Position numbers and translations under genes: made by a program. Shown here piece by piece: positions 1 through 5,400 of a DNA stretch of 6,629 bases. Below the pieces are notes generated by a model. It was not told the DNA's origin and searched no databases. It saw only the letters and a list, made by a program, of their open reading frames with translations. Source of the stretch: Flavobacteriaceae bacterium (lineage in GTDB: Bacteria; Bacteroidota; Bacteroidia; Flavobacteriales; Flavobacteriaceae). Location: positions 1 through 6,629 of the forward strand of contig JAMPYA010000127.1 in assembly GCA_023700885.1 (NCBI GenBank). The letters are read 5' to 3'. The first letter of the stretch is position 1; every line of letters starts with the position of its first letter.

Positions 1-5
1 TTATT

Positions 6-866
6 ATGATGAATCAAAACAATCATACAGAAGAAAAATCAAATTGGCACGGCGGAATATCACCGTTTAAAACTAGCTATGGAAAACTAATGATGTGGTT
101 TTTCTTAGTTTCAGATGCGCTCACTTTCTCTGGATTTTTAGTAGCATACGGATTTTATCGTCACTATTTTATAGATGTTTGGCCAAGTGCTGAAAATGTA
201 TTTACTCATTTCCCTTTCATACATGGAAACCATCCACTGTTATATGTTGGTTTCATGACTTTTATATTAATCATGAGTTCTGTTACCATGGTTTTGGCAG
301 TAGAATCAGGTCAAAGATTGTATCATAAAGGTGTTAAAATATGGCTTGTTTTAACGGTTATTGGCGGACTTATATTCTTGGGTTCACAAGCTTGGGAATG
401 GAGTCATTTTATTAATGGAACTGAAAATGGAGCTGTTCAATTAGACAAAGGCTATTATCAATTACCAGATGGATCCGTAAAATCTACCAACGGTGTTATC
501 GCCAGATGGGAAGATGAATCAAAACAACGCTTATTGTTACCTTGGCAAAATGAAGATGGATATTACACCGTTTCCGGTGAAGAATTATCTAAACTAACAC
601 AAAACAGTACACCAGTTTTCGGAGCCAACTTATCGGTTAATGAATATGGACATAAACTCTTTGGAAACTTTTTCTTTTTTATTACCGGATTTCACGGTTT
701 ACATGTTTTAAGCGGTGTTATCCTGAATTTGATTGTTTTATTAAATGTTTACAAAGGAACTTATCAAAAAAGAGGACATTATGAAATGGTTGAAAAAGTT
801 GGACTTTATTGGCATTTTGTCGATTTAGTTTGGGTATTTATTTTTACATTCTTCTATTTAATTTAA
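6..866 (+). CDS. Cytochrome c oxidase subunit III (heme-copper oxidase)
   Basis: This is a 286-residue polytopic inner-membrane subunit of an aa3/caa3-type cytochrome c oxidase; subunit III supports stability and proton uptake but carries no redox metal. About five membrane segments are visible (roughly 28-50, 78-98, 111-130, 218-247 and 264-285). Family hallmarks are QAWEW at 128-132, the block TGFHGLHVLSG at 227-237 and the C-terminal stretch GLYWHFVDLVWVF at 266-278. Between the third and fourth of these segments lies a hydrophilic stretch of about 80 residues (136-216), longer than the loop of well-known subunit III proteins. Two adjacent ATGs (6 and 9) could start it; only 5 nt precede them, so an upstream start cannot be formally excluded, although the N-terminus reads as a natural hydrophilic one. 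Subunit IV follows after 9 nt, indicating an operon. The family assignment is firm; the gene name (ctaE/coxC/cyoC) is not decidable from the sequence. Confidence 0.93.
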   Translation: MMNQNNHTEEKSNWHGGISPFKTSYGKLMMWFFLVSDALTFSGFLVAYGFYRHYFIDVWPSAENVFTHFPFIHGNHPLLYVGFMTFILIMSSVTMVLAVESGQRLYHKGVKIWLVLTVIGGLIFLGSQAWEWSHFINGTENGAVQLDKGYYQLPDGSVKSTNGVIARWEDESKQRLLLPWQNEDGYYTVSGEELSKLTQNSTPVFGANLSVNEYGHKLFGNFFFFITGFHGLHVLSGVILNLIVLLNVYKGTYQKRGHYEMVEKVGLYWHFVDLVWVFIFTFFYLI

Positions 867-875
867 ATCAATATT

Positions 876-1238
876 ATGGAACATCAAGATGAAGCTTTAA
901 GATATTACCATCAAAAAACAGCAGAAGAAGGTAAACAAACACGCAAGCTAATTTGGCGTATTTTCTGGATTTTATTAGGCGTTACATCAGTAGAAATTAT
1001 TTTAGGACTTTTTTACAAAGAATGGGAACTTTCATGGAGTTTTGTAAAAACTACTTTTTTGCTTTTAACAATTGTAAAAGCGTATTTAATTGTTGCCTAT
1101 TATATGCATTTAAAACATGAAAAATCATTTTTGATTAAAATCATCATCATACCTTTTGTTATTATTGGTGGTTATTTGATTGCGCTTATCTTAAATGAAG
1201 GAAATTATTCTGTTATTATGGATCAATGGCTTTGGTAA
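876..1238 (+). CDS. Cytochrome c oxidase subunit IV, bacterial COX4 type
   Basis: This 120-residue protein has a charged cytoplasmic N-terminus (1-24) and three predicted membrane helices (about 25-46, 55-77 and 86-107). The segment VKAYLIVAYYMHLKHE at 67-82 is the typical signature of the small bacterial subunit IV family (COX4_pro). Such subunits are non-catalytic and help assemble or stabilise the oxidase in the inner membrane. It starts 9 nt after cox3 and is surely co-transcribed with it. A gap of 273 nt follows, so the tight part of the operon ends here. I see no G+C-rich hairpin plus T-tract directly after the stop. Confidence is high for the family and moderate for exact function, because the family is short and poorly studied. 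Confidence 0.88.
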   Translation: MEHQDEALRYYHQKTAEEGKQTRKLIWRIFWILLGVTSVEIILGLFYKEWELSWSFVKTTFLLLTIVKAYLIVAYYMHLKHEKSFLIKIIIIPFVIIGGYLIALILNEGNYSVIMDQWLW

Positions 1239-1328
1239 AAAAACTTTTATTGAAACGCCCATGACAATTTTAAATGACACACAAAAACATGATTTTAGTA
1301 GGTTCCATTTGATAAATAAAATTTATAG

Positions 1329-1341
1329 TGAGCTTGTCGAA
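1329..1341 (+). repeat. Possible dispersed intergenic repeat word TGAGCTTGTCGAA
   Basis: The 13-mer matches a word (TGAGCYTGTCGAA and its complement TTCGACARGCTCA) that I remember as frequent in intergenic regions of Bacteroidota and other bacteria. Only one copy lies in this window and no inverted partner is nearby, so the call rests on recollection of the pattern and is weak. Confidence 0.3.
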
Positions 1342-1360
1342 CTAAACAATAAATCTAAAC

Positions 1361-1485
1361 ACATGAAATAGCCATGTTTGCAAAAACACAATTGCAAAGT
1401 AATCACTAAACACTGAAACAAATAAAATTTAGTGAAGTAAACTTTGATGAAAATATTTAATCAAACTGGCGTATTCCATATGACA
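1361..1485 (+). repeat. Repeated leader, copy 1 (with 47-nt insertion), upstream of the SCO-like gene
   Basis: Two blocks match copy 2 (2199-2275): 1363-1391 is identical to 2201-2229 (29 of 29), and 1439-1485 equals 2228-2275 except for one missing T in a T-run. Between the blocks, 47 nt at 1392-1438 are absent from copy 2. The outer arms 1361-1380 and 1462-1481 form an imperfect inverted repeat: GCCA(T)GTTTG pairs with CAAACTGGC, and ATGAAATA pairs with TATTCCAT with one mismatch. Similarity to copy 2 continues, less perfectly, through an A-rich segment to the start codon at 1512. It may be a structured 5' leader, an operator, or a small palindromic repeat element. Confidence 0.9.
1403..1435 (+). 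repeat. 8-bp inverted repeat inside the copy-1 insertion
   Basis: TCACTAAA (1403-1410) and TTTAGTGA (1428-1435) are perfect inverted repeats separated by 17 nt. They lie within the 47 nt that distinguish leader copy 1 from copy 2, so this copy could form an additional small hairpin. There is no T-tract after it, so it does not look like a terminator. Confidence 0.65.
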
Positions 1486-1511
1486 AATGAAAAAAAATAA
1501 AATATTCACAG

Positions 1512-2195
1512 ATGAAACTATTTAAAAAAAATAATCTTATTGTTTTAGCAATTATTGCTTTACCATCGCTATTTTATTTTGGCTTAACAACTGGAGATCA
1601 CCAATATAAAAGACTTCCTATTTATGGTAAAAATCAGGAAATAATTAAGGTCAAAAAATCTACTAAAGAATTTTATAGCTTGAATAATTTTAGTTTTATC
1701 AATCAAAATAATCAGTATTTTACTTCAGAAAATTTAAATGATAAAATAACAATAATTGGTTTTTTTAATAAGGATGACCATAATTTATCGCCAGAGATTT
1801 TAACCAACCTCAAATATTTACATCAAAAATTTGATGGTAATAATAATGTGCAATTTTTAGCTATAGCTACTTCTGAAATCGATTCGAATCAACTTAAAGA
1901 GATGGCTCAAAAAGTTACACAAAACTCAATTGATTGGCATTTTGTTTCAGCAAATAAAATAGAAACTACCAACTTTATCAATAATAAACTTTTTATTAAA
2001 TCTATTAAAATGACACAAATTCCTACAGATTTAGTTTTGATAGATTTTAGAGGAAGAATCAGAAGTTATTTTGACGGAACTGTTCATAAAACAGTTAAAC
2101 AAGATGTTATTGACGCCATTGATATTTTATTAAAAGAACTTTATGTACCTTTAAAAGAAGATAGAAAACCTTTAATTACAACTGAAAAATCATAA
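1512..2195 (+). CDS. SCO-like thioredoxin-fold protein lacking all copper-binding residues
   Basis: This is a 227-residue protein with an N-terminal hydrophobic anchor (about 8-26) and a periplasmic-facing thioredoxin-like domain. It aligns by eye along most of its length with the canonical SCO protein two genes downstream: FSFINQNNQ (60-68) matches FEFINQDNQ, ITIIGFF (79-85) matches VTVVNFIF, DWHF (141-144) matches NWHF, and DLVLID (173-178) matches NIVLVD. The copper/thiol site is gone. CPTIC is replaced by DHNLS (89-93), the ligand histidine position is occupied by I170 or its neighbour, and the protein contains no cysteine at all. It therefore cannot bind Cu or do thiol-disulfide exchange as SCO does. 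The frame is intact and the fold residues are kept, which argues for a maintained gene and not a decayed one. Its role is unknown; a structural partner of SCO or of the oxidase is one inference. It lies between two direct-repeat leaders. Confidence 0.8.
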   Translation: MKLFKKNNLIVLAIIALPSLFYFGLTTGDHQYKRLPIYGKNQEIIKVKKSTKEFYSLNNFSFINQNNQYFTSENLNDKITIIGFFNKDDHNLSPEILTNLKYLHQKFDGNNNVQFLAIATSEIDSNQLKEMAQKVTQNSIDWHFVSANKIETTNFINNKLFIKSIKMTQIPTDLVLIDFRGRIRSYFDGTVHKTVKQDVIDAIDILLKELYVPLKEDRKPLITTEKS

Positions 2196-2198
2196 TTT

Positions 2199-2275
2199 AT
2201 ATGAAATAGCCATGTTTGCAAAAACACAAACTTTGATGAAAATATTTTAATCAAACTGGCGTATTCCATATGACA
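2199..2275 (+). repeat. Repeated leader, copy 2, upstream of the CAMC protein gene
   Basis: The compact copy of the leader begins 4 nt after the stop of the SCO-like gene. Its arms 2199-2218 and 2252-2271 pair over 18 positions (ATATG with CATAT, AATA with TATT, GCCA with TGGC, GTTTG with CAAAC), with one mismatch and one bulged base on each side, enclosing 33 nt. Inside, 2232-2255 is a 24-bp palindrome (TTTGAT ... ATCAAA around AAAATATTTT) broken by a single base pair; its right end uses the same CAAA as the outer stem, so both folds cannot form together. No T-tract follows, so it is not an intrinsic terminator. The A-rich segment to the ATG at 2304 resembles that before 1512. Confidence 0.9.
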
Positions 2276-2303
2276 TATAAAAAAACAAATAAAATATTTA
2301 CAT

Positions 2304-2519
2304 ATGAAAGTAAAATATAAAATATTAATATTCCTTTTTCTGTCTTTTCACTTTACGTTTGCTCAATGTGCCATGTGTAAAGCATCATTAGAAGCTGGAA
2401 TTAAATCAGGTGGTATAGAAGCCGGTGGAATTAATAATGGCATTTTATATCTGATGTTTATTCCTTATTTACTAATTGCTGCAGTTGGATTTTTTATGTA
2501 CAAACATTTTAAATCATAG
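2304..2519 (+). CDS. Small membrane-anchored C-A-M-C protein of the oxidase cluster
   Basis: This 71-residue protein has a cleavable-looking signal peptide (1-20, ending FTFA), then immediately Q21 and the motif C22-A-M-C25-K, a short glycine-rich linker (32-46), and one C-terminal membrane helix (about 47-66) with a basic tail. This topology would place the two cysteines, possibly with the methionine, at the extreme periplasmic N-terminus of the mature protein, a suitable arrangement for metal binding or thiol redox chemistry. I recall similar short proteins with a CAMC motif near oxidase and SCO genes in flavobacteria, annotated as hypothetical. Its gene stops 6 nt before the SCO gene, so the two are almost certainly co-translated. 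A part in copper handling for the CuA site is inferred from context only. The protein is complete and unlikely to be spurious. Confidence 0.8.
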   Translation: MKVKYKILIFLFLSFHFTFAQCAMCKASLEAGIKSGGIEAGGINNGILYLMFIPYLLIAAVGFFMYKHFKS

Positions 2520-2525
2520 ATTTTA

Positions 2526-3173
2526 ATGCTACTTAAAAAATCAAATATTTTATTTTTAACTTTATCACTATTCCTTTTTATTGGATGTCAAAAATCCGAA
2601 AAAACATTACCTTATATTGGATTTCATCAACCTATTGAAAAAAATGTTGAAGGAAAAAATGTTATAGATACGCTTTATCATACAGTTCCAAATTTTGAAT
2701 TTATCAATCAAGATAACCAAAAAATTACACAACAAATATTAGAAAATAAGGTAACTGTTGTCAATTTTATTTTTACAAGTTGTCCAACTATTTGTCCGAA
2801 ACAAACCCAACAACTTCAGAAAATTCAAGAAAAAACAAAAGGATTAGAGCATTACAATCAACTTTCTTTTACGGTAGATCCCAAAAGAGATTCACCTGAA
2901 AAACTGAAACTTTTTGGAGAAAAATATCATGTTGATTTTTCTAATTGGCATTTTTTAAGAGCCGATCAAAACGTAGTATATGATTTGGGAATGAATGGAT
3001 TTTATTTAGGAATGGGTAAAGACAATTTAGCAGAAGGAGGTTTTTTTCACTCGTCAAATATAGTGCTAGTTGACCAGAATAAACATATCAGAGGAATGTA
3101 TGATAGTTTTGATGAAAAACAAGTGAATCAATTAATTGATGACATAAAATTTTTATTGAAAGGAAAAAGGTAA
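2526..3173 (+). CDS. SCO1/SenC-type copper chaperone, probable lipoprotein
   Basis: This is a 215-residue protein with a hydrophobic signal (about 8-20) ending in I-G-C21, a probable though not ideal lipobox, so it is likely anchored by lipid on the periplasmic side. The thioredoxin-like domain keeps all hallmarks of SCO proteins: C86-P-T-I-C90-P in TSCPTICP, the FTVDPKRDSPEKL strand-helix segment (115-127), and the conserved histidine H175 in FFHSSNIVLVD. C86, C90 and H175 are the expected copper ligands. SCO proteins deliver copper to, or reduce the cysteines of, the CuA centre of oxidase subunit II. The gene sits 6 nt after the CAMC gene and 68 nt before ctaA. The assignment is firm; whether it acts as Cu donor or thiol reductase cannot be told from sequence. 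Confidence 0.93.
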   Translation: MLLKKSNILFLTLSLFLFIGCQKSEKTLPYIGFHQPIEKNVEGKNVIDTLYHTVPNFEFINQDNQKITQQILENKVTVVNFIFTSCPTICPKQTQQLQKIQEKTKGLEHYNQLSFTVDPKRDSPEKLKLFGEKYHVDFSNWHFLRADQNVVYDLGMNGFYLGMGKDNLAEGGFFHSSNIVLVDQNKHIRGMYDSFDEKQVNQLIDDIKFLLKGKR

Positions 3174-3195
3174 GCAGTTTTCAGTCGCAGTTTTC
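3174..3195 (+). repeat. Direct repeat GCAGTTTTC x2
   Basis: GCAGTTTTC occurs at 3174-3182 and 3187-3195, separated by AGTC, directly after the SCO stop codon. It resembles simple cagt/cagtttt intergenic sequence that I recall from flavobacterial genomes. No function can be assigned. Confidence 0.7.
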
Positions 3196-3203
3196 GATGA
3201 ACA

Positions 3204-3232
3204 TTAAACTTTAAACATTTTAAACTTTAAAC
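3204..3232 (+). repeat. Tandem 13-mer TTAAACTTTAAAC x2 before ctaA
   Basis: TTAAACTTTAAAC occurs at 3204-3216 and 3220-3232 with a 16-nt period; each copy is itself built from TTTAAAC-like units. The second copy ends 9 nt before the ctaA start, followed by CAAAAAAAA. It could be a repeated binding site or simple slippage-derived sequence. Confidence 0.7.
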
Positions 3233-3241
3233 CAAAAAAAA

Positions 3242-4276
3242 ATGAATAAAACTCCTAAAATAATAGAGAAATGGTTAATTCTGGGGGCAATTTTGGTTAT
3301 TTTAATGATTGTAATTGGCGGAATTACAAGACTCACACAATCGGGTCTATCTATAGTTCATTGGAAACCAATTACAGGAATTGTACCTCCACTTAACGAG
3401 AAAGATTGGCAAATAGAATTTGAACACTACCAAAGTTCGCCCGAATTTCAATTAAAAAATGCACATTATAATTTAGATGATTTTAAAAAAATATTCTTTT
3501 GGGAATACCTTCATCGATTTATGGGTCGACTTACAGGTATTGTGTTTATAATCCCATTTTTATATTTTTCATTTAGTGGTAAAATAAGAGATAACCGACT
3601 TTTTAGAAACCTTCTCATCATATTATTACTAGGTTCACTTCAAGGATATGCAGGATGGTACATGGTAAAAAGCGGATTGGTAGATAATCCTCATGTAAGT
3701 CATTACCGATTAGCAATACACTTAGGATTAGCGTTATTGTTACTCAGTTTTATAGTTTGGGAGATCTTAAAATTCCGAATTCCTATTATCAATTTTGATT
3801 ATCCAAAACACAAAAAAATAAGACAATTATTGGGATTAACTGTTGTATTAATTAGTACTCAAATAATTTTTGGTGCTTTTATGTCGGGATTAAAAGCCGG
3901 TTATGCTTATCCAACTTTTCCAAAAATGGGTGAAGAATGGATTCCTCAAAGTATTTTAAATTCATTTAATGATCTCGGATTTATAAGTTTAGTTGAAAAT
4001 CCTATTTCTGTTCAATTTATTCATAGATGGCTGGGTGCTAGCGCCTTAATATTTATATTTTTAGTTTATTTAAGATCAACAAAAGAAGTTATTTCTTCAC
4101 GGCAGTTGAAAAGCATAAAAATGGTATTGCACACAACTTCCTTACAATTTGTATTAGGAGTTTTAACATTGTTATTTTCAGTTCCTATAATATTGGGAAT
4201 ATTACATCAATTAGTTGCTGTTATGCTTTTAATGACTTTAGTGGTATCCTATTATTTATTTAGATACAAAACCTAA
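3242..4276 (+). CDS. ctaA: Heme A synthase, COX15/CtaA family
   Basis: This 344-residue inner-membrane enzyme oxidises the C8 methyl group of heme O to a formyl group, producing heme A for aa3-type oxidases. About eight membrane helices are visible. Conserved landmarks occur in order: GGITRLTQSGLSIV (26-39) and WKPITGIVPP (41-50), E88-Y-L-H91-R-F-M-G-R (88-96), LQGYAGWYMVKSGL (133-146), H154-Y-R-L-A-I-H160, GAFMSGLKAGYAYPTFP (211-227), QFIH261RWLG (258-265) and H322-Q-L. H91, H160, H261 and H322 are the four expected heme-ligating histidines and E88 is the acidic residue next to the first. The long loop after helix 1 and the EYLHR form point to the COX15-like, not the short Bacillus-like, branch. 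An A-run precedes the ATG. It closes the oxidase block and converges with rlmN, 21 nt apart. Confidence 0.95.
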   Translation: MNKTPKIIEKWLILGAILVILMIVIGGITRLTQSGLSIVHWKPITGIVPPLNEKDWQIEFEHYQSSPEFQLKNAHYNLDDFKKIFFWEYLHRFMGRLTGIVFIIPFLYFSFSGKIRDNRLFRNLLIILLLGSLQGYAGWYMVKSGLVDNPHVSHYRLAIHLGLALLLLSFIVWEILKFRIPIINFDYPKHKKIRQLLGLTVVLISTQIIFGAFMSGLKAGYAYPTFPKMGEEWIPQSILNSFNDLGFISLVENPISVQFIHRWLGASALIFIFLVYLRSTKEVISSRQLKSIKMVLHTTSLQFVLGVLTLLFSVPIILGILHQLVAVMLLMTLVVSYYLFRYKT

Positions 4277-4297
4277 AATTTATTAACAATAAAAAAA

Positions 4298-5338
4298 TTA
4301 AGAACTCTTATTAGCCAATTGTCCGCAGGCGGCATCGATATCTTTACCTCTACTCTTTCTTACATTTACAACTATTTGATTCTTTTCTAAAGTCTCAATA
4401 TATAGTTTTATTATCTCTGGACTTGCTTGATTAAATCCGGAATTTTCAATTGGATTATATTCAATTAAATTAACCTTACTTGGCACTTGTTTACAGAACT
4501 TTATTAGAGCATCAATAGCTTCTTGATTATCATTAATACCTTTCCAAACAACATATTCAAAAGAAACCTTTTGTTTAGTTTTAGCATACCAATAAAGAAG
4601 TGATTCTTTTAAATCATCTAAAGGAAAACTTTCAGAAAAGGGCATTATTTTTTTTCTGATTTCTTCCTGAGCGGTATGTAATGAAACTGCCAAATTAAAT
4701 TTCACATCATCATCCGCTAATTTTTTAATCATTTTTGGTATTCCAGATGTAGATAAGGTAATTCTCTTTGGTGACATTCCTAAACCTTCATCCATCGTAA
4801 TTTTTTCTATTGCAGCTAGTACATTATTGTAATTCATCAAAGGCTCTCCCATTCCCATAAAAACAATATTGGTAAGTTTTCTGCCATAATACAATTTACT
4901 TTGCTGATTGATTACCACCACTTGATCATAAATTTCATCTGGATTGAGATTTCTTTTTTTCTGAAGTTGAGCAGTAGCACAAAATGTGCAATTTAAACTA
5001 CAACCAACCTGACTAGAAACACAAGCTGTTGTTCTCTTATCAGTAGGTATTAAGACAGATTCAACTATAAATCCATCATGTAATTTGATGGCATTTTTGA
5101 TAGTTCCGTCATTACTTTTTTGCATTTGATCAACTTTGATATGGTTAATCACAAATTGATCTTCTAACATTAAACGGATTTCTTTTGAAATATTAGACAT
5201 ATCAACAAATGAATGAGCAGATTTACTCCAAAGCCATTCATAAACCTGATTTCCACGAAACGGTTTTTCGCCTTTACTTACAAAAAAATCTCTTAATTCT
5301 TCTTTTGTAAGCGCCCTAATATCTTTTTTTTTAGTCAT
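4298..5338 (-). CDS. rlmN: 23S rRNA (adenine2503-C2)/tRNA (adenine37-C2) methyltransferase RlmN
   Basis: This radical-SAM enzyme methylates C2 of A2503 in 23S rRNA and of A37 in some tRNAs, using a [4Fe-4S] cluster and a methyl-cysteine intermediate. With the start at 5338 it has 346 residues. The cluster motif is C113-SLN-C117-TF-C120. C106 and C338 (in RKSRGKDIDAACGQL) correspond to the two catalytic cysteines, and E93 lies in the expected place before them. GMGEP (162-166) is the SAM-binding motif. An in-frame ATG ten codons upstream (5366-5368) lies inside the loop of the queA terminator hairpin, so I chose MTKKKDIRAL as the start; it is preceded by the A+T-rich stretch common in this group. 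It follows queA in the same direction and may depend on read-through from it. All key residues are present, so the assignment is very secure. Confidence 0.96.
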   Translation of the reverse strand: MTKKKDIRALTKEELRDFFVSKGEKPFRGNQVYEWLWSKSAHSFVDMSNISKEIRLMLEDQFVINHIKVDQMQKSNDGTIKNAIKLHDGFIVESVLIPTDKRTTACVSSQVGCSLNCTFCATAQLQKKRNLNPDEIYDQVVVINQQSKLYYGRKLTNIVFMGMGEPLMNYNNVLAAIEKITMDEGLGMSPKRITLSTSGIPKMIKKLADDDVKFNLAVSLHTAQEEIRKKIMPFSESFPLDDLKESLLYWYAKTKQKVSFEYVVWKGINDNQEAIDALIKFCKQVPSKVNLIEYNPIENSGFNQASPEIIKLYIETLEKNQIVVNVRKSRGKDIDAACGQLANKSS

Positions 5339-5350
5339 TGATATAAATTT

Positions 5351-5380
5351 AAAAAAATATTCCCGCATAAAGTGGGAATA
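5351..5380 (-). terminator. Intrinsic terminator/attenuator between queA and rlmN
   Basis: On the minus strand, TATTCCC (5380-5374) pairs with GGGAATA (5364-5358), with a further C-G pair beyond an A/C mismatch at the loop end, and T7 (5357-5351) follows directly. This is a classical Rho-independent terminator shape, located 21 nt after the queA stop. It ends only 12 nt before the rlmN ATG, so it could end queA transcripts or partially attenuate rlmN. The + strand has no T-run after the hairpin. Confidence 0.8.
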
Positions 5381-5400
5381 CTAATTATTTAACTTTTTAA

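Larger units (their letters stand above)
1239..1511 (+). other. 273-nt intergenic region between subunit IV and SCO-like gene
   Basis: This is the longest gene-free stretch. I find no ORF with protein-like composition and no convincing TAnnTTTG promoter box. It holds a TGAGCTTGTCGAA word at 1329-1341, two copies of the 12-mer AAATAAAATTTA (1314-1325 and 1420-1431, each followed closely by GTGA), and, from 1361, the first copy of the repeated leader with its 47-nt insertion (1392-1438). The last 20-odd nt before the ATG at 1512 are A-rich, as expected for translation starts without Shine-Dalgarno sequence. Confidence 0.8.

Noticed and set aside
1239..1300. Terminator after subunit IV, or a third, decayed leader copy (CCCATGACA resembling CCATATGACA)
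   Set aside because: No hairpin precedes the T-rich stretch, and the resemblance to the leader covers only about nine bases.
2232..2255. FNR/CRP-type binding site
   Set aside because: The TTGAT and ATCAA half-sites are present, but the spacer is about 14 nt instead of 4 nt, so it does not match the known site.
2199..2275. Leader hairpin as an intrinsic terminator
   Set aside because: No T-tract follows the stem on either strand.
4277..4297. Bidirectional terminator between ctaA and rlmN
   Set aside because: The 21-nt gap has an A7 run but no stable stem; any terminator for these genes would have to lie inside the opposite coding region.
5339..5368. Ten-residue N-terminal extension of RlmN (MREYFFKFIS)
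   Set aside because: Its ATG is in the loop of the queA terminator and the codons cover the T7 tract; family N-termini fit the inner ATG at 5338.
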